Source: an uncultured bacterium
Lineage (GTDB): Bacteria; Bacillota; Clostridia; Peptostreptococcales; Anaerovoracaceae
Assembly (NCBI GenBank): GCA_905214225.1
Contig: CAJMLL010000061.1
Location: forward strand, 1 to 6,358
Direction: 5' to 3'
DNA length: 6,358 nucleotides
Positions 1 to 6,000 of this stretch are shown here, in pieces. Each line of letters opens with the position of its first letter. Position 1 is the first letter of the stretch. Below the pieces are notes generated by a model that saw only the letters and a list, made by a program, of their open reading frames with translations, did not search any database and had not been told where the DNA came from. The translations under genes were made by a program, and so were the position numbers.

Positions 1-17
1 TAAATAAAAACATAAGC

Positions 18-58
18 AATATTTGTGTAAATATTCACTTTGACTAAAAAATATTTTT
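18..58. promoter_or_regulatory. AT-rich segment with two perfect inverted repeats
   Basis: The first 65 bases are almost pure A/T, unlike the rest of the window. They hold a perfect inverted repeat AATATTT-gtgt-AAATATT (18-35) and a perfect 12-bp palindrome AAAAATATTTTT (47-58). A TTGACT hexamer (40-45) lies between them, but no -10 box follows at a proper distance. The segment could be a UP-like or operator region, or the tail of an upstream transcription unit cut by the window edge. Simple A/T composition makes such palindromes easy to get by chance, so function is uncertain. Confidence 0.25.
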
Positions 59-122
59 AAATTTTTCCCCGATAATTTGCGAAAATCGATGAAAATTTCT
101 TCATTTTTCTGTATTTTCTACG

Positions 123-134
123 TTAACGCGTTAA
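123..134. promoter_or_regulatory. Candidate operator palindrome TTAACGCGTTAA
   Basis: A perfect 12-bp palindrome with a central CG step lies upstream of the AEC permease and about 55 bp before the candidate -35 box. LacI-family regulators commonly bind palindromes centred on CG, so such a repressor site is possible. There is no regulator gene in the window to pair it with. Assignment to a family is inference. Confidence 0.25.
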
Positions 135-187
135 AGCATTACTTTCGTATACAGGCGCACAAAACAGCAGGCTCTTTTCTGTGCATA

Positions 188-216
188 GTGACTGCAGCAG
201 CAGAGTGCCGCATAAT
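188..216 (+). promoter_or_regulatory. Candidate sigma-A promoter for the AEC permease
   Basis: GTGACT (188-193, four of six matches to TTGACA) is followed after exactly 17 bases by CATAAT (211-216, five of six matches to TATAAT). Transcription would begin near 223, giving a leader of about 160 nt that includes the structured segment at 256-355. This is the best-spaced pair found in the upstream region, but the -35 match is only moderate. Confidence 0.35.
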
Positions 217-255
217 GGGAATCTTCTTGCTTTCTATATTCTGTCCCCTCTGTCA

Positions 256-355
256 GAGCCGGCAAAATTATGATAAACTGATGAGTAGAATTCTGCAGCA
301 GAAAGCGGACGCATGGCTGCCGGGCTCAGCATTCCGAAAGGACGGATCACCGTCC
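256..355 (+). promoter_or_regulatory. Structured 5' leader of the AEC permease gene
   Basis: Three pairings can be read directly. GAGCCGGCA (256-264) pairs with TGCCGGGCTC (318-327) as a 9-bp stem with one bulged G. Inside it TTCTG-cag-CAGAA (291-303) forms a small hairpin. Just downstream GGACGG-atca-CCGTCC (340-355) forms a perfect 6-bp hairpin ending 12 bases before the GAGGAG ribosome binding site. No U-run follows the last hairpin, so it is not an obvious terminator, and the layout would fit control of translation better. I do not recognise a T-box or any known riboswitch core here. It may be a new leader element or chance structure. Confidence 0.35.
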
Positions 356-384
356 GACAATATATATGAGGAGAATTCAGAACT

Positions 385-1335
385 ATGCTGATAGTATTTA
401 TTAAAGTATTCACAATATTTGCGATGACTGGCGCCGGATATGCGGCGAACAAGCTGCATGTGCTGCCGGACGAGAGTGCCGCCCCACTCACAAGTCTTCT
501 GATCAATATTTCCACACCCTGCCTGATTATCAGCTCCATGGGCGGAACGCAGCTGACGGCGCAGACGCTGCGGGACACGATCAGCGTTCTGGTGGTTTCC
601 GCCTGCGTGATGTTCATCACCGGACTGATATCCATTGTCATCGTAAAGATACTCCGCTGGAAGCCTCTGGAAGACCAGGGCTGCGTTATGGCGATCATGA
701 CCTCAATCAATACGGGATTTCTGGGTTTTCCGGTCGCAAAAGCCGTGTTCGGAAATAAGATCTTTTATCTGTTCGTCATCCAGAATATTGTCCTGAATTT
801 CTACATGTACAGCGGACTGATCATCCAGCTGAACTACGGCCAGAAGTCGAAACTCAGCGGAAAAGCCATGCTTCGCGCCATGTGCACCATGCCGATGTTC
901 GCGACAATCGCAGGATGCGTCATTCTTTTTGCGCGGATCCGGCTCCCGCAGCCGGTCATGACCTTCTTCAGCACCATGGGAGACATGACCATTCCCCTGT
1001 CCATGGTTCTGGTGGGCGTTCTCCTGGGCAAAAGCCACCTGGCAAGGCTCATCACGAATAAAAAGCTGGTCATCGTCTGTCTCCTGGCCGATCTTTTCAT
1101 GCCGGCCATTTCCTTTCCAATGGTCAACTGGCTTCCGATCTCCGCCGCCGCAAAACTCACCTGCATCTACGCGGAAGCCTTCCCTTGCGCCGTCATCACT
1201 GCGGCAATTGCAGCACAGCAGCATAAAAACGCGCAGCTTCTTTCCGAAGGAATCGCCCTGTCGACCTTCTTTTCTCTCGGAACTCTGCCTCTCGTGACGG
1301 CAGTCCTGATGCAAATTTACGGCGGACTGATATAA
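385..1335 (+). CDS. AEC (auxin efflux carrier) family permease
   Basis: A 316-residue polytopic inner-membrane protein, normal length for bacterial members of the AEC family (Mem_trans, PF03547). These carriers move small organic anions; malate permeases of the MleP type are the best known bacterial examples. About ten hydrophobic segments cover the chain. Family-like features are the NISTPCLIISSM stretch in an early helix (residues 41-52), the NTGFLGFPVAKAVFG motif (109-123), the TIPLSMVLVG segment (202-211) and a C-terminal AEAFPCAV...STFFSLGTLP block (263-302) with helix-breaking prolines. The ATG start is supported by GAGGAG at 368-373, 11 bases upstream. The gene stands alone between a structured leader and a strong terminator, convergent with the ABC-F gene. 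Family assignment is firm; the substrate is not visible from sequence, and a dicarboxylate such as malate is only a guess. Confidence 0.9.
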   Translation: MLIVFIKVFTIFAMTGAGYAANKLHVLPDESAAPLTSLLINISTPCLIISSMGGTQLTAQTLRDTISVLVVSACVMFITGLISIVIVKILRWKPLEDQGCVMAIMTSINTGFLGFPVAKAVFGNKIFYLFVIQNIVLNFYMYSGLIIQLNYGQKSKLSGKAMLRAMCTMPMFATIAGCVILFARIRLPQPVMTFFSTMGDMTIPLSMVLVGVLLGKSHLARLITNKKLVIVCLLADLFMPAISFPMVNWLPISAAAKLTCIYAEAFPCAVITAAIAAQQHKNAQLLSEGIALSTFFSLGTLPLVTAVLMQIYGGLI

Positions 1336-1345
1336 GGACGGAAAC

Positions 1346-1398
1346 GAAAAAGGCTCCGCCGCTTCCCTCTTTTCAGGGGCTGCGGCAGGGCCTTTTTT
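1346..1398 (+). terminator. Strong, probably bidirectional intrinsic terminator
   Basis: It starts 11 bases after the AEC stop. GGCTCCGCCGC (1352-1362) pairs with GCGGCAGGGCC (1382-1392) with a single C-A mismatch, and CCCT/AGGG pairs inside it. The hairpin is flanked by AAAAA on the left and TTTTTT on the right (1393-1398). Read on the minus strand the same hairpin is followed by TTTTTCGTTTCC, so it can also end the convergent ABC-F transcript, which would then carry a 3' tail of about 200 nt. No stronger minus-strand terminator is seen between 1400 and 1601. Confidence 0.85.
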
Positions 1399-1601
1399 CA
1401 TTGTCTGTTTGTCAGACGGCAGCAGGTTTTGTCTGTTCGCAAGACACTTTAACATCCTGGAAGGCCTGCATCATATTTTTTCAGCAGCGGGAATAATAGA
1501 CCATATTTTAATTCCGCAAACCGCATTCTATATATCTGTATTCTCCTCTGGCAGCTGCCGGGAAACAGAAAACCCTCTCATCCGGGATTTCCAGAGACGG
1601 T

Positions 1602-3410
1602 TTATACAAGTTCGCCTCTCTCAATTCTCTCCGCCAGCTCATTCAGATATTCCCAGCGCTCCATCTTTTCATCCAGTTTCCGGTCAACTTCTTCCTTTTC
1701 TTTCGCGAGATCAGCAAGTTTCAGTGCTTCTGAAGAGTGGGCTTCCATTTCTTTTTCAAGATCAGAGGATTTCTGCTCCAGGGCGGCGATGTCATCGTCG
1801 ATGCTTTCGTATTCCTGTTTTTCCCGGTAGGAGAATTTCAGGCGCTGCTTTTCATGGCGGCGTGAGCCGGAAGAGCCGGAATTCCCTTGCCGGGTGGATT
1901 TTGTCCCTGAAGAGGACTGCGCGGCCTGCGCCTCCCTGGCCTCTTTCTCATTCATGTACTTGCTGTAGCCGCCGGTGTACTGCCGAATATGGCCGCCTTC
2001 CTCAAAGGCAAAAGTCTTCACCACGAGGCGGTCCAGGAAGTAGCGGTCATGGGAAACGATGATCACGGCTCCCGGAAAATCGTCCAGATAGTCTTCCAGG
2101 ACCGTCAGCGTGTCGATGTCCAGATCATTGGTCGGCTCGTCCAGAATCAGGACGTTCGGTGCCTGCATAAGTACCGACAAAAGATAGAGCCTGCGTTTCT
2201 CTCCACCGGAGAGTTTTCCGATCTTCACAGAATGCATATAGGACGGGAAAAGAAAGCGCTCCAGCATCTGCGACGCAGAGAGATAGCCGTCCTTCGTGTG
2301 CACATTGCGCGCGATATCCTCAATGTACTTAATGATCCGCATGTCCGGATCCATATGCTCCGACTCCTGTGAAAAATAACCGATCTTCACTGTTTCTCCG
2401 ATGTCAATCGACCCCTCGTCCGGCTGAATCAGGCCCATGATTATCTTCAGCAGCGTCGTCTTTCCGCAGCCGTTGTTTCCGACGATGCCGATACGGTCAT
2501 TGCGGAGAATATTGTAACTGAAATCATTGATGTACTGCACGCCGTCAAAGGCCTTGCTGATGTGATTAATTTCAATGACCTTCTTCCCCAGACGCGAGGA
2601 CAGGGTCCCGATCTCAAGATGCGGATCCTCAAAGGTCTGTTTGGCATCCTTAATCTGCTGAAAGCGCTGCACGCGGCTCCTGGACTTGGTCGTGCGGGCC
2701 GGCGCCGTCCAGCGGATCCACCTGAGTTCCTTGCGGTACAGATTCGCACGCTTGCGCTCATTCGCCTTGGCCAGCTCCAGCCGCTCCTGCTTGGCCACCA
2801 GATAGGCCTCATAATTTCCCTCATATGAAACAAGCCGGCCCTTCTCAATCTCACAGATGTGGTCCGTCACACGCTCCAGAAAATACCGGTCATGCGTGAT
2901 CATAAATACCGCACCCTTATACTCCGCCAGCTGCTCCTCCAGCCACTCAATAATCTGATTGTCCATGTGGTTGGTCGGCTCATCCAGAATCAGAAGATTG
3001 GTGTCACTGCAGAGAACCGCTGCCAGCGCGACCCGCTTTCTCTGCCCTCCCGACAGCTCCTTCATCTTTTTTTCATAATCGCCCATGCCGACCCTGGTCA
3101 GAAGCGACTTCACTACATACTCCTCCGCATTTCCCCGGACATCCGCCAGGGCCTGCTGAAGCACCGTCTTCTCCGGATCATAGGGCGGATTCTGCGGAAG
3201 ATAACCCGTTCTGAGCTCGTTATTCCGGATAATCTCCCCGCCGTCCTCATCCATCACACCGGCGATAATCTGCAGCAGCGTCGACTTCCCGCTCCCATTC
3301 ACCCCGACCAGGCCGATCTTATCCCCTTCATTGATGCTCAGATCCACATCCTCCAGCAGCTGCTTCTCCGAAAAGCTCTTCTTTATATGTTTAGCCGTCA
3401 ATAATACCAT
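1602..3410 (-). CDS. ABC-F family ATPase, Uup-like
   Basis: A 602-residue soluble protein with two ABC ATPase domains and no membrane segments. Domain 1 has Walker A GVNGSGKST (36-44), signature LSGGQ (119-123), Walker B LLILDEPTNH (139-148) and switch His173. A linker of about 75 residues (200-275) carries the ABC-F-type WIRWTAPARTTKSRSR stretch. Domain 2 has Walker A GNNGCGKTT (311-319), signature LSGGE (400-404), Walker B LILDEPTNDLD (421-431) and His454. A low-complexity Ser/Gly/Arg stretch (498-519) leads to a charged C-terminal coiled coil (about 525-600). ABC-F proteins act on ribosomes (translation factor or antibiotic protection), and Uup also acts in DNA metabolism. The second-domain LSGGEKRRLYL sequence and the coiled-coil tail favour Uup over EttA or resistance types. 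Both catalytic glutamates (144, 425) are present. The ATG is supported by GGAG 8 bases upstream (3419-3422). The gene has its own unusual leader (3411-3530). Confidence 0.93.
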   Translation of the reverse strand: MVLLTAKHIKKSFSEKQLLEDVDLSINEGDKIGLVGVNGSGKSTLLQIIAGVMDEDGGEIIRNNELRTGYLPQNPPYDPEKTVLQQALADVRGNAEEYVVKSLLTRVGMGDYEKKMKELSGGQRKRVALAAVLCSDTNLLILDEPTNHMDNQIIEWLEEQLAEYKGAVFMITHDRYFLERVTDHICEIEKGRLVSYEGNYEAYLVAKQERLELAKANERKRANLYRKELRWIRWTAPARTTKSRSRVQRFQQIKDAKQTFEDPHLEIGTLSSRLGKKVIEINHISKAFDGVQYINDFSYNILRNDRIGIVGNNGCGKTTLLKIIMGLIQPDEGSIDIGETVKIGYFSQESEHMDPDMRIIKYIEDIARNVHTKDGYLSASQMLERFLFPSYMHSVKIGKLSGGEKRRLYLLSVLMQAPNVLILDEPTNDLDIDTLTVLEDYLDDFPGAVIIVSHDRYFLDRLVVKTFAFEEGGHIRQYTGGYSKYMNEKEAREAQAAQSSSGTKSTRQGNSGSSGSRRHEKQRLKFSYREKQEYESIDDDIAALEQKSSDLEKEMEAHSSEALKLADLAKEKEEVDRKLDEKMERWEYLNELAERIERGELV

Positions 3411-3413
3411 TGA

Positions 3414-3527
3414 TTATGCTCCATCCTTCCTATTCGACAAAACGAAGTCCAGCAAGATGGTACCATCTGGACCGAAGAAATGCAAATGGCAGATGATATC
3501 CATGTATTCACAGATACCATCCGCCAT
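3414..3527 (-). CDS. Possible 37-residue leader peptide or gene remnant upstream of ABC-F
   Basis: An ATG at 3527-3525 opens 37 codons that end in TAA (3416-3414), three bases before and in the same frame as the ABC-F ATG. The C-terminal half reads FFGPDGTILLDFVLS followed by NRKDGA, which looks protein-like, but I recognise no family. No good ribosome binding site precedes the ATG, and the frame is open only about 11 codons further upstream, to a TGA near 3565. The frame runs across both hairpins of the ABC-F leader, and its last codons contain the ABC-F ribosome binding site. It could be a regulatory leader peptide, the tail of a decayed gene, or chance. A second overlapping frame starting at the next ATG is also open, which weakens the coding case. 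Confidence 0.25.
   Translation of the reverse strand: MADGICEYMDIICHLHFFGPDGTILLDFVLSNRKDGA
3439..3472 (-). terminator. Terminator-like hairpin in the ABC-F leader
   Basis: A perfect 14-bp palindrome AGATGGTACCATCT (3455-3468) forms a stem that is extended outward by GTCC/GGAC (3447-3450 with 3469-3472), with a four-base bulge on one side. On the minus strand it is followed by TTCGTTTTG (3446-3438), a moderately U-rich run. It lies about 30 bases before the ABC-F start, where a conditional terminator would sit. The U-run is weaker than in the 1346-1398 terminator, so read-through is likely. Confidence 0.4.
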
Positions 3528-3530
3528 CTG
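3483..3530 (-). promoter_or_regulatory. Long hairpin in the ABC-F leader RNA
   Basis: Bases 3530-3512 pair with 3501-3483 over 19 consecutive positions in the minus-strand RNA, leaving a 10-nt loop (GUGAAUACAU). Four of the pairs are G-U. On the plus strand those four would be C-A mismatches, so the structure belongs to the ABC-F message. Part of its 3' arm (3498-3490) can instead pair over 9 bp with the 5' arm of the next hairpin (3469-3461), making the two folds mutually exclusive. No clear promoter was found between this hairpin and the upstream terminator. Confidence 0.55.
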
Positions 3531-3584
3531 AAAATATATTCGTGCGGAAACTCTCAGCCCCAGTCAGTTCATAAGCTGCGAGGA

Positions 3585-3620
3585 CAGAAAGGAAAACGGT
3601 TAAGCGTCCGCTTTCCGTTT
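3585..3620 (-). terminator. Intrinsic terminator after the TauE/SafE gene
   Basis: AAACGG (3594-3599) pairs with CCGTTT (3615-3620), and AAGCG (3602-3606) with CGCTT (3609-3613) inside it. On the minus strand the hairpin is followed by TCCTTTC, preceded by the Ts of the stem. It overlaps the TAA stop of the TauE/SafE gene at 3621-3619. It would separate the symporter-exporter message from the ABC-F gene, though its U-tract is interrupted and leakage is likely. Confidence 0.55.
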
Positions 3621-4383
3621 AGACGGACTCCATGATCAGTCGGATGAAGAGAATGACCAGGACAGCCAGAAGCAGCGGTCTTACGATCTTCCCGCCTTTC
3701 TTCATCACAAGGCCCGATCCGATGTAATTTCCTGCCATGTTGCAGACGGCACCAGCAAGTCCCAGTGGCAGCAGTACTTTTCCACTCAAAAGGAACAGCG
3801 TAAGCGCTGTCAGGTTGGTCGTCAGATTGATTGCCTTCGCCTGCGCATTTGCTGCCTCAACCGAAAGATGCGCAAAAACTGTGAAGGCGATGATGAGAAA
3901 GCTTCCCGTTCCCGGACCGTAAAGCCCGTCGTAGATTCCGATGAGAAAGGCAGCGGTCATGGAGACGGTCACGGTCCTTATCGTCACTGCCGCCGTTTTC
4001 CCGCCTTCTCTGCTGAACATCTTTTTATTCAGGACAAAGAAGGCCGTAACCGGAAGCACACAGATAATGATATTCCGGAGAATATTCTCATCCAGAGACA
4101 TCGAAATGCGGGCCCCCAGTGAGGAACCCGCAATGGCCGCGAGAATGGATGGAACGGCAAGCTTCAGGTTAATCAAATTATTTTTCATAAACCGCACGGT
4201 TGTGAGTGCCGTTCCGCAGGTCGACGACAGCTTGTTGGTCGCTACCGCCGTGTGCGGCGGAAGCCCCGCAAGGAGGTAGACCGGCATGGAGATCAGCCCG
4301 CCTCCTCCTGCAATAGAGTCCACAAAGCCCGCAAGGAACAGAAACGGGCAGACGAGGAGAAACATAAAAGGCGTCAATGTCAC
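3619..4383 (-). CDS. TauE/SafE (TSUP) family anion exporter
   Basis: A 254-residue inner-membrane protein of typical length for the TauE/SafE family (PF01925, TSUP), with about eight hydrophobic segments. Members export sulfite, sulfoacetate or related organosulfur anions; many remain uncharacterised. The two half-repeats show the family motifs: GFVDSIAGGGGLISMP near the N-terminus (19-34), GIYDGLYGPGTGSF at the start of the second half (149-162), then NAQAKAINLTTN (179-190). I use the GTG start at 4383-4381 because GGGAG lies 7 bases upstream (4395-4391) and because it overlaps the TAG stop of the upstream symporter by one base, a translational coupling arrangement. The next ATG, at codon 7, has no suitably placed ribosome binding site. 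Co-transcription with the symporter suggests related substrates, but which anion it moves cannot be read from sequence. Confidence 0.88.
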   Translation of the reverse strand: MTLTPFMFLLVCPFLFLAGFVDSIAGGGGLISMPVYLLAGLPPHTAVATNKLSSTCGTALTTVRFMKNNLINLKLAVPSILAAIAGSSLGARISMSLDENILRNIIICVLPVTAFFVLNKKMFSREGGKTAAVTIRTVTVSMTAAFLIGIYDGLYGPGTGSFLIIAFTVFAHLSVEAANAQAKAINLTTNLTALTLFLLSGKVLLPLGLAGAVCNMAGNYIGSGLVMKKGGKIVRPLLLAVLVILFIRLIMESV

Positions 4384-5780
4384 TACTTCTCTCCCTTCAC
4401 TGCGTCATTCTCAGATGAAACATCATCCGCTGGATTTTCAGCCGAAACTTTCGGTGTATCTCCGAGTGCCTCTTCCACAGAGGATGCTTTTTCAGCTTCT
4501 TCCTTATCCAGTTTTTCCACGGTTTCTTCAACGTCAGCCCCTTTCGGTGTACTCCAGGATGCAATCTTATTGCGCAGAAGGTGTGAGACGATGACCGTGC
4601 AGGATGCGTCGCCAGTGATATTCACCGTCGTTCTGCCCATGTCGAAGATACGATCGATGCCCGCGACAAGTGCAATTCCCTGCACCGGAAGACCGACAGA
4701 CTGAAGAACCATTGCCAGCATAACCATGCCGGAACCTGGAACACCCGCTGTTCCGATCGACGCCAGCGTTGCCGTGATGACGATGGTAATCATCTGCGCA
4801 AATGTAAGATGAATGCCATAGCAGGCTGCAATAAAGATGGAGCAGACACCCTGATAAATAGCGGTTCCATCCATATTGATCGTGGCACCGAGCGGCAGAA
4901 CGAAGGAAGATACCTCTTTTGGAACACCGAGCTTCTCCGTGCACTCCATGTTGAGCGGCAGAGTACCAACTGATGACGCCGACGAAAACGCAAACAGAAT
5001 TGCCGGAAGCATGCCCTTGAAGAACTTCACAGGATTCATTCCGCCAAGCGTTCTCACAGCAAGAGAATAGACAATGAGCGCGTGCGCGATGTAGCCAAGA
5101 TATGCAACGAGAAGGACCATCGCCAGCGATCCGAGAATCTTCGCACCGTTTTCTGCGATAACCGGGCAGAGCAGGCAGAAGACGCCGATCGGCGAAAGCC
5201 GGAGAATCATCTCCATAGCCTTCATGAAAATATCGTTGCATACATCAACTGCATGTACCGCCGGTTCCGCCTTCTTTCCGACCAGAATGATCGCAAAGCC
5301 GAGAATCAGCGCCATCACGATGACCTGCAGCATATTCGATTCATAGATTGGTGCGAGGAAGTTGCTCGGGAATACATTAACCAGCGTATCCATCGGAGAC
5401 ACACTGCTGCCAGCCTTGTATTTCAGATTCGAGACGGACAGCACCGGAAAATATCTCTGAAAACTGTTCGCAAGGAACAGGCCGATCGCCGTCGCGAATG
5501 CGGTCGTGCACATATAGTAAACCAGCGTGGTCCCGCCGATTGCGCCTACTTTCCGGATATCTTTCATCGAAACGACACCAGCCATGATCGAAAACAGGAC
5601 GATCGGCCCGACGATGAATTTAATCAGATTCAGGAATATAGTTCCAAACGGTGTGATGTAAGTATTTGCGAATTTCGCATACGGCTGTATCAAAAGACCG
5701 ACAACAATTGCAATGACAAGCGCGATAAAGATCTGCCCCGCAAGCGGCATCGGCTTCCTATTCTTCTTAGCCTTCTTCAT
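4383..5780 (-). CDS. Dicarboxylate/amino acid:cation symporter (DAACS family)
   Basis: A 465-residue inner-membrane sodium- or proton-coupled symporter of the GltP/DctA family (PF00375). Landmarks are the serine-rich hairpin FSSASSVGTLP (265-275), NMDGT (302-306) in the unwound seventh helix, the second hairpin GTAGVPGSG (343-351), and DRIFDMGRTTVNITGD (376-391). Compared with archaeal GltPh, Asp380, Arg383, Thr384, Asn387 and Asp391 line up with the substrate and cation ligands Asp394, Arg397, Thr398, Asn401 and Asp405. The retained arginine indicates a substrate with a side-chain carboxylate or similar anion (aspartate, glutamate or a C4-dicarboxylate), not a neutral amino acid. The last 55 residues (411-465) form a Glu/Asp/Lys/Ser-rich, probably disordered tail that GltP-type proteins usually lack. 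The ATG start has AAAGGGG 6 bases upstream. The stop overlaps the GTG of the TauE/SafE gene by one base. Confidence 0.94.
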   Translation of the reverse strand: MKKAKKNRKPMPLAGQIFIALVIAIVVGLLIQPYAKFANTYITPFGTIFLNLIKFIVGPIVLFSIMAGVVSMKDIRKVGAIGGTTLVYYMCTTAFATAIGLFLANSFQRYFPVLSVSNLKYKAGSSVSPMDTLVNVFPSNFLAPIYESNMLQVIVMALILGFAIILVGKKAEPAVHAVDVCNDIFMKAMEMILRLSPIGVFCLLCPVIAENGAKILGSLAMVLLVAYLGYIAHALIVYSLAVRTLGGMNPVKFFKGMLPAILFAFSSASSVGTLPLNMECTEKLGVPKEVSSFVLPLGATINMDGTAIYQGVCSIFIAACYGIHLTFAQMITIVITATLASIGTAGVPGSGMVMLAMVLQSVGLPVQGIALVAGIDRIFDMGRTTVNITGDASCTVIVSHLLRNKIASWSTPKGADVEETVEKLDKEEAEKASSVEEALGDTPKVSAENPADDVSSENDAVKGEK

Positions 5781-5814
5781 AAATTACCCCTTTCCTTTTA
5801 GCATTGCCCAACAA

Positions 5815-5834
5815 ACAAAGCCCCATTGCTTTGT
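5815..5834 (-). promoter_or_regulatory. Stem-loop near the 5' end of the symporter message
   Basis: ACAAAGC (5834-5828 on the minus strand) pairs perfectly with GCTTTGT (5821-5815) around a 6-nt loop. It lies about five bases after the expected transcription start, so it could protect the 5' end of the message. The TTGTTGGG run that follows is a poor U-tract, so I do not call it a terminator. Confidence 0.4.
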
Positions 5835-5845
5835 CAAATAGTAAC

Positions 5846-5874
5846 AGTATACAAGCTGAGAGGGAATGCGTCAA
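5846..5874 (-). promoter_or_regulatory. Sigma-A promoter of the symporter-exporter operon
   Basis: On the minus strand TTGACG (5874-5869, five of six matches) is followed after exactly 17 bases by TATACT (5851-5846, five of six matches). Transcription should start near 5839, giving a leader of about 58 nt that ends with the AAAGGGG ribosome binding site before the ATG at 5780. The -10 box is embedded in GTATACTG, an octamer that recurs three more times in the adjoining repeats. A regulator recognising that motif would cover the -10 region. Confidence 0.75.
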
Positions 5875-5884
5875 CACCGGATGG

Positions 5885-5992
5885 GATGCAGTTCCCCTTC
5901 CAGAAAAACGGATCTGCGCAAATGAGTAAATTGGCAACGGGAGTTTATGTATATTGTATATTGTATACTGCATATTCCCAGCCATCTGTCGA
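5885..5992. repeat. Degenerate copy of the 116-bp repeat module
   Basis: This stretch aligns by eye, with gaps, to the intact module that follows. Matching landmarks in the same order are GATGCA-GTTCC, a GCAAATGA box (5919-5926), a GTATACTG box (5963-5970) and a new GATGCACTTCCC at the end. It is clearly diverged from the two near-identical copies downstream. It overlaps no convincing coding frame and begins about 10 bp upstream of the symporter -35 box. Confidence 0.55.
5948..5975. repeat. Four tandem TGTATAT-type heptads
   Basis: Read directly: TGTATAT, TGTATAT, TGTATAC, TGCATAT, with no gaps. The equivalent place in the two intact repeat copies has only two heptads, GGTATAC-TGTATAC, which also form a perfect palindrome. 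Expansion by slippage in the degenerate copy is a simple explanation. Confidence 0.75.
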
Positions 5993-6000
5993 GATGCACT

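Noticed and set aside
256..355. T-box or known metabolite riboswitch before the AEC gene
   Set aside because: The conserved T-box antiterminator sequence is missing, there is no terminator with a U-run, and no known aptamer core was recognised.
77..391. 104-codon open frame upstream of the AEC gene
   Set aside because: It begins at a TTG with no ribosome binding site, overlaps the permease ribosome binding site and start, has no recognisable protein features and covers the candidate promoter and leader structure.
703..1455. 250-codon minus-strand frame opposite the AEC gene
   Set aside because: It is rich in His/Arg/Glu/Asp, as expected for the complement of a membrane protein gene, and it runs through the terminator at 1346-1398.
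1409..2062. 217-codon plus-strand frame over the 3' end of the ABC-F gene
   Set aside because: It is the complement of a gene with complete ABC motifs, and its own translation has no recognisable domain.
1602..3410. ABC-F protein as the ATPase of a membrane ABC transporter
   Set aside because: Both ATPase domains lie in one soluble chain joined by an ABC-F type linker, with no membrane segments or neighbouring permease subunit.
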